Shown: piece by piece, positions 18,743 through 26,550 of the stretch
Layout: each line of letters begins with the position of its first letter
Position numbering within the stretch: position 1 is the stretch's first letter
NCBI GenBank assembly: GCA_905182555.1
Contig: CAJJBX010000015.1
Location: forward strand, 1 to 64,000
Length of the DNA: 64,000 bases
Reading direction: 5' to 3'
Source of the DNA: an uncultured Ilumatobacter sp.
GTDB taxonomy: Bacteria; Actinomycetota; Acidimicrobiia; Acidimicrobiales; Ilumatobacteraceae
Program-made: the position numbers and the translations under genes
The notes under the pieces: generated by a model
Seen by the model: only the letters and a program-made list of their open reading frames with translations
Databases searched by the model: none
Told to the model about the DNA's origin: nothing

Positions 18743-19181
18743 ATGGAAGTGAACCCGATCGATCTTTCCGAAGGGCTCGCGTTCGCTGCGGGCGTGCGCG
18801 AGGGAACCCTGATCACACTTCGTCGTGATGGCCGCCCACAATCTTCCGACGTGCACCATGGCGTCGACGGCGACACGATCGTCTTCTCGGTGCACTCGAG
18901 CTTGCAGGGTCTACAACGTCGAACGGGACCAGCGCGTCGTGTACCACGTGTCGCACGAGGGCAGCTATCTCAGTTTTGATGGAACTGCTGTTGTCAGCCC
19001 GATCGCGACGGAGACGCACGGGCCCGCAATGGACACGCTGGTCGGCGCCTTTTGTGCAGTCTCCGGCAAGGACCATCCCGACTGGGACGAGTTCCGCAAC
19101 GCCATGGTCCGCGAGCGGCGGCGAGCGATCATCGTCACGCCGACCAACGCGATCGGGCTGATCCGTCCGGTGTGGCGCTGA
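18743..19181 (+). pseudogene. PPOX-class F420-dependent enzyme, frameshifted
   Basis: The first frame (ATG 18743) encodes LAFAAGVREGTLITLRRDGRPQSSDVHHGVDGDTIVFSVHSSL, the start of the split-barrel flavin/F420-binding fold. It then continues in the next frame from about 18905 as KVYNVERDQRVVYHV-like sequence through DEFRNAMVRERRRAIIVTPTNAIGLIRPVWR. A one-base slip joins them to a protein of about 145 residues, normal for F420H2-dependent reductases of the pyridoxamine-oxidase superfamily. It follows the P450 by a few bases and may be co-transcribed. Confidence 0.75.
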
Positions 19182-19236
19182 ACTCTCTCGCCGAACTGAT
19201 TCTAGATTTCTCGCTGAGGCGTTCCCTGAAAGAGCG

Positions 19237-19545
19237 TTACTGAGCAGTCCACCCGCCGTCGACAGGCAGGATGACGCCGTTCACCATGGCCGCAGCATCT
19301 GACGCGAGGTAAATGACGGCGCCGGCAACGTCAGCAATCGTGCCGACATTGCCCATCGGAATCCGATCGACGACGCCCCGTCGGAACTCGGGGTCGTCGA
19401 GGCGCTCGGCGGTTCCGGGCGTGTAAATGAAGGTCGGAGCAACGGCGTTCACGGTGATGCCGAGCGGCCCCCATTCCAAGGCGAGCACGCGAACCAGTTG
19501 GTTGACGGCACCCTTCGAAGCGCAGTACACGGCATGGTCGCGAAT
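19237..19545 (-). pseudogene. C-terminal half of a short-chain dehydrogenase (SDR)
   Basis: The minus frame from 19545 to 19237 encodes GIRDHAVYCASKGAVNQLVRVLALEWGP, containing the SDR catalytic YxxxK, then ITVNAVAPTFIYTPG and the family C-terminus GAVIYLASDAAAMVNGVILPVDGGW. The Rossmann-fold N-terminal half with TGxxxGIG and the catalytic Ser is absent; upstream of 19545 the frame stays open by chance but the sequence switches to an unrelated fragment encoded on the other strand. Confidence 0.8.
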
Positions 19546-19785
19546 GCCGACGAGTACACGTCGCAATTCATCCACTCGCTTCAAGTCTACCAGACCGTGG
19601 TCGCCGACCCAATGCCCGAGCACGACGACGCGTACAGGCGCGACATGCGCCTTGCCGCGCTGGTGCACGACTTCGGCAAGCTGCTGACGGTCTTCGGCGA
19701 GCGCGACGAGCACGTCGACACGACCGTGCTGCTGCGCGACATCGTTCTCACTCGCTGCGCCGGCTGGAAGGCTCGGCTGGCCTGA
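19546..19785 (+). pseudogene. Internal fragment of an inositol-oxygenase-like HD-domain protein
   Basis: The plus strand reads YTSQFIHSLQVYQTVVADP followed by DMRLAALVHDFGKLLTVFGE. The HSLQ...VHDFGK pattern is the metal-binding HD core of the myo-inositol oxygenase-like family (compare LxHxLQ and GLIHDLGKVL). Both ends of the gene are missing: the left junction is sharp at about 19545 against an SDR gene on the opposite strand, and homology fades after about 19728. The frame closes at 19785. It is a stray fragment of about 60-70 codons, produced by rearrangement or by assembly chimerism. Confidence 0.6.
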
Positions 19786-19833
19786 TGGCTGGCTCCGAAG
19801 CAGGCGTCGGTCGGTGCCGATCACTACGGTCAG

Positions 19834-20376
19834 ATGATGGACCGCATTGAGATCGAGATCAAACTCAACCGTGACCGCGCCTGGTTGCTCGAGCGTCTTG
19901 GGGCGATGTCCGAAGACGAGTTGACTACGCCGCGCACGTTCAGCGAGCACGATGCCGAGAGCCGTTGGTCCTTTGCTGACCACTTCGTCCACACCACGCT
20001 GATCGAACAGAACTGGAACGCGATGTTCCGCCGTCACGTCGGTGGCGACCAGGGTCTCGCTCCACGTCTGAACAGCGACGGTTCGCAACAGACGATGGAA
20101 GAGATCATGGCGTCGATCCACGGGTGGACCGAAGAATGGAAGGGTGAGCACAACGGCAAGCCGTTCGCCGAACTCGTGCGTATTGGCCAGGCCGTGCGTG
20201 CCGACACGATCGCGTTGCTCGCCGAACTGTCCGACGATGATCTTGCCTCGAAGATCCCCGGCGCACCCTGGTCAGACGGCACAGTCGGCGGGATCATGGC
20301 GGCCAACGCCGACCACGGCCGGATGCACTACGGCTGGGCCGAAGAAGACCCGGTCGGCGCCGCTCACTCGAACTGA
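19834..20376 (+). CDS. DinB-superfamily protein
   Basis: The 180-residue protein is a four-helix-bundle DinB/mycothiol-transferase-like protein: LNRDRAWLLERLGAMSEDELTTP at the start, WSFADHFVHTTLIEQNW with the first metal-binding His, and ADHGRMHYGW near the C-terminus with the second His pair. Members bind a divalent metal and act as thiol transferases or are of unknown function. In actinobacteria a mycothiol-dependent role is often proposed. It stands between a fragmentary locus and a convergent F420 enzyme. Confidence 0.8.
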   Translation: MMDRIEIEIKLNRDRAWLLERLGAMSEDELTTPRTFSEHDAESRWSFADHFVHTTLIEQNWNAMFRRHVGGDQGLAPRLNSDGSQQTMEEIMASIHGWTEEWKGEHNGKPFAELVRIGQAVRADTIALLAELSDDDLASKIPGAPWSDGTVGGIMAANADHGRMHYGWAEEDPVGAAHSN

Positions 20377-20411
20377 CCGTCAGCCGCCTGCGCCGACTCA
20401 GCGCTGCAGGT

Positions 20412-21449
20412 TCAGTCGATCCAGGCTTTGACAGCTGACATGTCGTGGAGGGCGTTGGCGCCGGTGGCGTTCACGGTGAGGTGGGTGACGCCGACCTGCT
20501 TGTAGACGGAGAGGCGTTCCTTAATGTGTGCTTCGGTGCCGATCAGGTTTGCCGAGTCGACGTACTCGTCGGGCACCGCAGCCATGGCTTCAGCGCGCTG
20601 ACCACCGAGGAAGAGGTCTTGGATTTTCTCGGCCTCTTCTTCCCAGCCGTACCGGCGGAACAGGTCGTTGTAGTAGTTCTTCGACTTGGCTCCCATGCCC
20701 CCGACGTAGAAGCCGACGTGGCTGCGTGCACCTTCGCGGGCACCGGCGACGTCTTCACCTTCGCCGATGGCGAGTTGGGCATCGCCGAAGATGCTGAGCG
20801 GGCCGAGGTCGGCCGAGCGCTTCGCGTTGCCAGCCGCAAGTGCCTCGCCCCACACGCGGTCGAAGCGGTCGGGCACGAAGTGGATGGGCTGCCAGCCGTC
20901 GGCGATCTCGGCAGTCATCTCGACGTTGCTCGGACCGATCGATGCGATCACGATTGGAATCTCGGGGCGTGCGATGCGGTTCATGAACTTCAGCGGCTTG
21001 CCGAGGCCTGTGCCCTCATTTGCGGGGAGGGGTAGCGATACTGCCTTGCCGTCGTGGACGACCTTGTCGCCAGACCAGACCTTGCGGCAGATGTCGACGG
21101 TGTCGCGGGTGCGTCCGAGCGGACGCTTGAACGGCAAGCCATGCCACCCCTCGACGACCTGTGCGCCGGACGTACCGATGCCGAGCGTGAACCGCCCGCC
21201 GGACAGCGCGTCGATGGTCGCAGCGGTCTGCGCGATGAGTGCGGGGGACCGTGAGTAAACATTGACGATGCCAGTCATCAATTCGATGCGTTCGGTCTTC
21301 GCGGCGATGTAGCCGAGCACCGATACCTGATCGAATCCGTAAATTTCAGGGACGAGCACCAAGTCGACGCCAGCGGCCTCGAGGTCGACGATCTTGGATG
21401 CGAATCGCTCGACATTGCCGTCGAACATCATTGCGGTACAGAGTTTCAT
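20412..21449 (-). CDS. LLM-class F420-dependent oxidoreductase
   Basis: This 345-residue protein starts at ATG 21449 (MKLCTAMMFDGN); the longer frame upstream overlaps the neighbouring gene and is spurious. LEAAGVDLVLVPEIYGFD, TGIVNVYSRSPALIAQTAATIDALSGGRFTLGIGTSG and EGWHGLPFKRPLGRTRDTVDICRKVW are diagnostic of actinobacterial luciferase-like F420-dependent oxidoreductases. It lies on the same strand 70 bases downstream of the haloalkane dehalogenase, so the two may be co-expressed. Its substrate is unknown. Confidence 0.88.
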   Translation of the reverse strand: MKLCTAMMFDGNVERFASKIVDLEAAGVDLVLVPEIYGFDQVSVLGYIAAKTERIELMTGIVNVYSRSPALIAQTAATIDALSGGRFTLGIGTSGAQVVEGWHGLPFKRPLGRTRDTVDICRKVWSGDKVVHDGKAVSLPLPANEGTGLGKPLKFMNRIARPEIPIVIASIGPSNVEMTAEIADGWQPIHFVPDRFDRVWGEALAAGNAKRSADLGPLSIFGDAQLAIGEGEDVAGAREGARSHVGFYVGGMGAKSKNYYNDLFRRYGWEEEAEKIQDLFLGGQRAEAMAAVPDEYVDSANLIGTEAHIKERLSVYKQVGVTHLTVNATGANALHDMSAVKAWID

Positions 21450-21462
21450 GTGGTTCCTTGCG

Positions 21463-21496
21463 TGGCGTGTTGGCGTGTTGGCGTGTTGGCGTGTGG
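21463..21496. repeat. Ten-base tandem repeat
   Basis: The unit GTGTTGGCGT is repeated about three times between the haloalkane dehalogenase stop and the downstream F420 enzyme start. It is a small slippage-prone array; no function is evident. Confidence 0.7.
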
Positions 21497-21519
21497 TCGG
21501 CGTTGATGGCGCGATGTGG

Positions 21520-22434
21520 CTACGCCATCCACGCAATGAGCGCGGCAGCGACGTCTTCGCCGCAATCATCTTGCAGGAAATGACCTCCAGGTTCGAATTC
21601 CTGATGTGGTTGGCCGGTGGCACCGGGAATCCGTTCGACGAATTCGTGGTGCCGTTGACCGAGGACGGGGTCGCCAGGGCATGCCAGTGTGAGGAACGGT
21701 TTGGTCCACTGTTCGTAGGTGGCCCAGGCCGCCTTGTTCTCCGCGACGCCGGCGTGTGCAGGGGTGATCGGGACGAGTGTGGGGAACTCGCGAGCGCCGG
21801 CCATGTGGGCTTCGTTGGGGAACGGTGCGCGATATGCATCCATCTCGGCTTCGGTGAGTTCGCGTGCTGCGGTGGCCCGTTGGAGGAGGGTCCCGCAGTC
21901 CATGAACGGCATGACCTGTGAGGCGTTGAGCCAGGCATCGAAACCGGTGCCGAGCGACGTGCCGACGGGAAGTCCGGTGTTGCCGATGGCGACGCGGTCG
22001 AAGCGGTCGGATTCTTCGGCGGCGACGCGCAGCCCGATGAGGCCACCCCAGTCTTGTGCGAACAGGGTCGCCGAGGGCATGTCGATTGCCGCGATGAATG
22101 CCTTCATCCAGGCGACGTGGCCGTTGTAGGTGTAGGTCGAACGCTCGACCGGCTTGTCGGAGCGTCCGAAGCCGATGAGGTCCGGTGCAATGCAGCGGTA
22201 GCCAGCTTCGACGAGTGGCGGGATCATGCGGCGGTAGAGGTAGCTCCACGTCGGTTCGCCGTGGAGGAGCAACATGACGGGGCCGTCTGCTGGGCCGGCG
22301 TCGATGTATGCCATCCGGAGTCCGTCGACCTCGACAAACTTCGGCTCGTACGCGAAGTCGGTGATGTCAGCGAATCGGTCGTCGGGAGTCCTGAGGTATT
22401 CGATTCCGTCGGGTGTGGTCATCGTTGGTTCCAT
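21520..22434 (-). CDS. dhmA: Haloalkane dehalogenase, HLD-I type
   Basis: The 304-residue alpha/beta hydrolase matches haloalkane dehalogenases rather than ordinary esterases: the oxyanion segment LLLHGEPTWSYLYR (58-70), the nucleophile motif FAQDWGGLIGLR with Asp128 followed by halide-binding Trp129, the acid in ACPGDPVLG and the catalytic His in PGGHFLQDD. The Glu of HGEP and position of the acid fit subfamily I. It would hydrolyse a halogenated alkane to the alcohol, halide and a proton without cofactor. The gene diverges from a BtuF-like gene. Substrate range cannot be predicted; the symbol is by family resemblance. Confidence 0.85.
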   Translation of the reverse strand: MEPTMTTPDGIEYLRTPDDRFADITDFAYEPKFVEVDGLRMAYIDAGPADGPVMLLLHGEPTWSYLYRRMIPPLVEAGYRCIAPDLIGFGRSDKPVERSTYTYNGHVAWMKAFIAAIDMPSATLFAQDWGGLIGLRVAAEESDRFDRVAIGNTGLPVGTSLGTGFDAWLNASQVMPFMDCGTLLQRATAARELTEAEMDAYRAPFPNEAHMAGAREFPTLVPITPAHAGVAENKAAWATYEQWTKPFLTLACPGDPVLGQRHHEFVERIPGATGQPHQEFEPGGHFLQDDCGEDVAAALIAWMA

Positions 22435-22508
22435 ACGATGTCCATCTTGTGCGCGGGCAGCTCGCTATTACGAAGCGGACTTCGCCGTTGGTCTGCCACA
22501 CTGCGGTG

Positions 22509-23396
22509 ATGAGAATCGCGTCGTTGCTGCCGTCGGCCACTGAGATCGTCTATGCCCTCGGTCTCGAAGCGGACCTGGCAGGCGTCACATTCGAATGCGA
22601 CTTTCCGCCGGACCCACGCGCCGGGCGACCCGTGCTGGTCGGTGGGCTCGACACGCACGGGCTCGAACCAGCTGCGATTGATGCACTCGTCCGAGCCAAG
22701 ATCGCAGCCGGTGACGACCTCTATCGCCTCGATGAGGATGCGTTTCGCGGCATCGATCCCACACTCGTGCTCACCCAGGATCTCTGTCGAGTCTGTGCCT
22801 TGCCCGCCGGCGAGGCGAGCGCTGCGCTCGACCGGCTTGGCTGCTCGGCCGAGGTGCTCACGCTCGACCCACACACGCTTGATGAGGTGCTGTCGACCAT
22901 TGTCGCCGTCGGCATCGCCGCAGGTGTCGCGGACCGCGCCGTTGACGTCGTTGGTGGCCTCACTGCTCGCCTCGAAGCCGTGAGCTCCGCGGTGACAAGC
23001 CGACCCAAGCCAAACGTTTTCGTTCTGGAATGGTCCGACCCACCGTTCATTGCTGGGCACTGGGTACCTGACCTCGTCACCGCCGCCGGTGGCACCCCGG
23101 TCCACGCTGAGCGCGGTGGTCGATCGGTCCCGACCGACTGGGCGACGATCGCCGCGGCGGACCCCGACATTGTTGTGGTGTCGCCCTGCGGTTTCAAGCT
23201 CGACGCCGCTGCAGAGCAAGCCGCCGCCGCTATCGCGTATCTTCCCGAGCGCGCTGCGGTGTGGGCCATCGATGCTGATGGGTTGATGGTGCGGCCTGGC
23301 CCCCGAGTCGTCGACGGCGTCGAAGCGCTCGCCAGCATCTTCCACCCTGACCTCGTTCCCGAAGCTTCGGATACGGCTGTCCGTCGGATCAGGTAG
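22509..23396 (+). CDS. BtuF-like cobalamin/Fe-siderophore-binding fold protein without signal peptide
   Basis: The protein of about 295 residues has the type III periplasmic-binding fold: [18 protein letters not shown] opens directly with the first strand, followed by [39 protein letters not shown] and [15 protein letters not shown]. It resembles proteins annotated as cobalamin-binding ABC components. No signal peptide or lipobox precedes the domain, and no BtuC or BtuD is adjacent, so it may act in the cytoplasm or bind a ligand for some other purpose. The ATG at 22509 is chosen over an upstream frame that overlaps the divergent gene. Confidence 0.78.
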   Translation: MRIASLLPSATEIVYALGLEADLAGVTFECDFPPDPRAGRPVLVGGLDTHGLEPAAIDALVRAKIAAGDDLYRLDEDAFRGIDPTLVLTQDLCRVCALPAGEASAALDRLGCSAEVLTLDPHTLDEVLSTIVAVGIAAGVADRAVDVVGGLTARLEAVSSAVTSRPKPNVFVLEWSDPPFIAGHWVPDLVTAAGGTPVHAERGGRSVPTDWATIAAADPDIVVVSPCGFKLDAAAEQAAAAIAYLPERAAVWAIDADGLMVRPGPRVVDGVEALASIFHPDLVPEASDTAVRRIR

Positions 23397-23500
23397 GGCC
23401 GCCCCCGACTCACATCGCGGTCGATGACTGCTGCAGTTGTGACCGTCGAGTTGCGCGGCAGTTGCGCAGTACCTGGTTGGGTTCTCTATCGTTCCCCCTG

Positions 23501-24313
23501 ATGCCAGTTGATCTCGACCCCAGCCGCTTCGATTTTCTCGACATCGAGCACCGCGATGACGGTGTGTCGGTCGTGACGCTGAACCGCCCGGAGAAGCGCA
23601 ACGCACTCAACGTCGGCACGATCGACGAGTTGGTCGACTTCTTTTCTGCCGCACCGCGTGCCGGTGTGAAGTCTGTTGTACTCGCTGGTTCAGGGAATCA
23701 TTTTTGCGCAGGTCTCGACCTGATCGAACACCACGACGCAGATCGGAGCCCAGCCGACTTTATGCATGTCTGCCTGCGCTGGCACGAGGCGTTCAACAAG
23801 ATGGAGTACGGCGGCGTTCCCATCATTGCGGCCCTGCAGGGTGCCGTCGTTGGTGGCGGCCTCGAGTTGGCAAGCTCGGCGCACATCCGTGTGATGGACG
23901 ACTCCACGTACTTTGCGCTCCCCGAGGGGCAGCGCGGCCTGTTCACCGGTGGCGGCGCGACGATTCGGGTTGCGCAGCTGGTCGGCAAGGCGAACATGGT
24001 CGACATGATGTTGACGGGTCGCGTGCATCAGGGCCAGGCGGCTGTCGATCTCGGATTGGCGCAGTACATCGAAACGGAACGATCGAGCTTCGACAAGGCG
24101 CTTGAGATCGCTCAGCAGGCTGCGGCGAATCTGCCGCTGACCAACTTTGCAATCTGCTCGGCGATCAGCCACGTGCAGAACATGTCGTCGTTCGACGCGG
24201 CCTACGCCGAGTCGGTGGTCGCTGGCGTCGTCAACACGCAGCCCGCCGCACGTGAACGTCTCGCAGCGTTCGCCGACAAGTCGGCGCCCCGGACGCGCCC
24301 CAACGCTGAGTAG
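23501..24313 (+). CDS. Enoyl-CoA hydratase/isomerase family protein
   Basis: The 270-residue crotonase-fold protein has [14 protein letters not shown] near residue 20, the first oxyanion-hole segment [17 protein letters not shown] and the second in [20 protein letters not shown]. The residues after GGGLEL are less typical of classical enoyl-CoA hydratases, so isomerase or hydrolase activity is equally possible. It could in principle supply the hydratase step missing from the alicyclic acid cluster at 47.9-54 kb, but there is no linkage to support that. It stands alone between a BtuF-like and a methyltransferase gene. Confidence 0.85.
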   Translation: MPVDLDPSRFDFLDIEHRDDGVSVVTLNRPEKRNALNVGTIDELVDFFSAAPRAGVKSVVLAGSGNHFCAGLDLIEHHDADRSPADFMHVCLRWHEAFNKMEYGGVPIIAALQGAVVGGGLELASSAHIRVMDDSTYFALPEGQRGLFTGGGATIRVAQLVGKANMVDMMLTGRVHQGQAAVDLGLAQYIETERSSFDKALEIAQQAAANLPLTNFAICSAISHVQNMSSFDAAYAESVVAGVVNTQPAARERLAAFADKSAPRTRPNAE

Positions 24314-24355
24314 GGCTCAGTGCCTCTGTTCAGCGTCGCCGCATAGCCTCGGCTC

Positions 24356-25376
24356 ATGACTAACCGGGCGCAGCGCGCAGCGACCAAGGCCGTCCGCTCG
24401 GCGACGGAGTTTGTCGCCGAGCGAGTCGCATCGAGCGATCGCATGATGAGCGTCGTCTACGACCTGATCAACGGGAGCAATTTCGCAGGTCTCGAAGCGC
24501 ACGAGGAAATGCTGAGCGACCGGGTTCGTGTCGAGGCGTATCACCGCGGCATTCAACGCAATGTGCAGGCGGGCGACGTCGTGCTCGACCTTGGCACCGG
24601 CACCGGTTTGCTTGCCTTCATGGCGAGCAAAGCCGGAGCGAAGAAGGTCTATGCCGTCGAGCATTCTGACTTCATCCAGGTCGCACGAGAGATCGCGGCG
24701 CACAACGGGTTCACCAACATCGAGTTCATCCGGGCGAACAGCCGTGAGTTCACCCCGCCCGAGCCGATCGACGTGGTGCTTCACGAGCAGATGGGTGACG
24801 AACTGTTCAACGAGAACATGTTGGAGAACTTGCTCGATCTTCGTGATCGCGTGTTGCGCCCTGGCGGCCGGATTCTTCCGGCGCGGTTCCGCCTGTTCGT
24901 CGAACCCATTTCGGTGAACGAAGACATGCGGATTCGCCGGTTTTGGAACATCGATCTGCCCGACGGCATCGACCTCAGCGCCAGCGAGCACTCACCTGTC
25001 GCTGGCCGTTTCGACACCGGTCGCAACGATCAGTTCTTGGCTTCGTCCACACTCGGTTGCGTCGACGATTGGCGATCCGCAACCGATCCTCGAGTTCGAT
25101 CTGAATGGCCTCGAGTCCCTCGAGTCGCTGCCGACCCAACACGTGGTGGAGCGCACGGCGTCGGCGGACGCAATCGTCGATGGCTGCTGTATCTGGTTTG
25201 AAGCACACTTCGACGACGAAACGATGCTGTCGACGTCCCCGCTTGCTCCGGTGACCAGCTGGGGTAATCGGGTCTTCCGCCTCGATCAAGAGGTCGCTCA
25301 AGGCGAGACACTCCGCCTCGACGTACGGCTCGGTCAGCTCGTGGAGCCATCGACCTGGGATGTCACCACCCTCTGA
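24356..25376 (+). CDS. Bacterial protein arginine methyltransferase (PRMT)-like enzyme, frameshifted
   Basis: The first frame encodes the PRMT catalytic core in order: HEEMLSDRVRVEAYHRGI (49-65), SAM motif VVLDLGTGTGLL (75-86), Glu102 that binds the ribose, and EQMGDELFNENML (144-156), which has the two glutamates of the PRMT double-E loop at the correct spacing (E144, E153). The beta-barrel half follows, partly in the next frame from about 25045: ILEFDLNGLESL, CCIWFEAHFDDE and STSPLAPVTSWGNRVFRL. The last matches the THW loop, with TSW in its place. One base change near 25045 restores about 340 residues. The enzyme would methylate arginine or a similar guanidino group; a target is not evident. 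Confidence 0.8.
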
Positions 25377-25417
25377 GGGCCAGGCAGGCAAGTTGCGCGT
25401 GCGGCATGGCGACGAAG

Positions 25418-25837
25418 TCAGCCGTCAACGTCGAGTGAACCAATCATCGACGGATGGATGTTGCAGACAAAGGGGTACGCGCCGGGCACGTCAGGTGCGG
25501 TGATGGTGATCCTGGAGCCGGCGTCGAGGCCGCCGCTGTTGAACGAGCCATCATCGGCGGTGAGGGTGTGCTGTGCCCCATCGAGGTTGGCCACAACGAT
25601 CTCGGTGCCGGGAGCCACTGGATCGAGCGCCGAGAACGCGAACCCTTCGATCTGAATGGTGGGGCCGTCGACCGACCCTTCTGTTCTGGGCGCTTCTGTG
25701 GTGATGGATTCTTTGGCGGGCTCAGTCGCGGGTGCTGCGGCCGGCTCGGCATCACTGGAACAGCCAGCTGCAACAAGTGCAACAAGTGCAACAAGTGCAA
25801 CGGTGAGCAAGGCGAGAGATGTCGTTCGGAGTTTCAT
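25418..25837 (-). CDS. Cupredoxin (plastocyanin/pseudoazurin-like) lipoprotein
   Basis: The 139-residue protein has a signal peptide with lipobox LVAAGC (Cys about 25), a spacer rich in Ala, Glu and Thr, and a cupredoxin domain. Type 1 copper ligands are visible as His in DGAQHTLTA and Cys, His and Met in PFVCNIHPSMIGSL. It should sit on the outer face of the membrane and carry electrons. The signal peptide contains a nine-base tandem repeat coding for repeated LVA. The longer upstream frame has no ribosome site and is ignored. Confidence 0.87.
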   Translation of the reverse strand: MKLRTTSLALLTVALVALVALVAAGCSSDAEPAAAPATEPAKESITTEAPRTEGSVDGPTIQIEGFAFSALDPVAPGTEIVVANLDGAQHTLTADDGSFNSGGLDAGSRITITAPDVPGAYPFVCNIHPSMIGSLDVDG

Positions 25838-25990
25838 CGGGAGTCCTTTCGCGACCCTGCGTGGGTCCGGTATCGACCGTAGTGGACATGGTTGTCGATG
25901 AGTACGCCGGTAGCGATCGATTGGTTCGGACAAATCTGCCGGTGGAGCGATCGCCCAACGTGCCGCCGGCGAAGGCGCCCGCAGACACGA

Positions 25991-26464
25991 TCAGCGCTCG
26001 AGCGACTGCTTGATTCGATCAAGCGTCAACTGCATGCCCTTGGTCATTGCTTCCTGCCGGTTCAGAAGGCGACCGTAGACCCACTTTTGCCAGCCGGCAT
26101 AGGGCGGATAGCTAAACGACTCGGTGACGACCGTCGCTCCAGCTTGTGCGGTAAACGAATACCGCCAGGTCGAGTAGCCCTCTGCAATGAACTCGAACGA
26201 GACATTTGGTTCTGCATCGATGACCTTGGACGTCGTTGTCCAGCGCTTCAGGGTGATTGGGCCGAGGGCGGCAACGTTGTCACCCGCGAACTCTGCACCG
26301 ACGGCCGGACCGCTGGCGTCGCCAACCCATCGGCAGGCAGTGCACTCGGGGCTCCATTCGCCCATTCGGGTCACGTCGGTTACTGCTGCGTAGACCTCGC
26401 TGATTGGCGCGATGATCGTTGTCGTCGCGGATCCGGTCAAGGGTTTGGTCGTTGCGTCGTTCAT
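25991..26464 (-). CDS. SRPBCC/START-like (polyketide cyclase) protein
   Basis: The 157-residue protein begins SATTTIIAPISEVYAAVTDVTRMGEWSPECTACRW, the typical N-terminus of the Bet v1-like SRPBCC family, and ends with the long C-terminal helix GMQLTLDRIKQSLER. Such proteins bind hydrophobic ligands in a deep cavity. The start at 26464 matches the family. It diverges from the MFS transporter gene with 86 bases between. Confidence 0.82.
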   Translation of the reverse strand: MNDATTKPLTGSATTTIIAPISEVYAAVTDVTRMGEWSPECTACRWVGDASGPAVGAEFAGDNVAALGPITLKRWTTTSKVIDAEPNVSFEFIAEGYSTWRYSFTAQAGATVVTESFSYPPYAGWQKWVYGRLLNRQEAMTKGMQLTLDRIKQSLER

Positions 26465-26550
26465 CTCTTCAGTGTTGCGCGTCGCTGCAGCGATCGCCCA
26501 GCTTCCACCATCGCCCAGCCGGGCGACCAGTCGGCCAGTAGCGTGCGGCA

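Noticed and set aside
22491-22502. TGGTCTGCCACA before the BtuF-like gene as a fourth GntR operator
   Set aside because: It lacks the ACCA arm in register and lacks palindromic symmetry; likely chance.
23501-24313. Enoyl-CoA hydratase at 23.5 kb as BadK of the alicyclic acid pathway
   Set aside because: It is more than 24 kb away with no shared regulatory site, and its active-site segment does not single out BadK.
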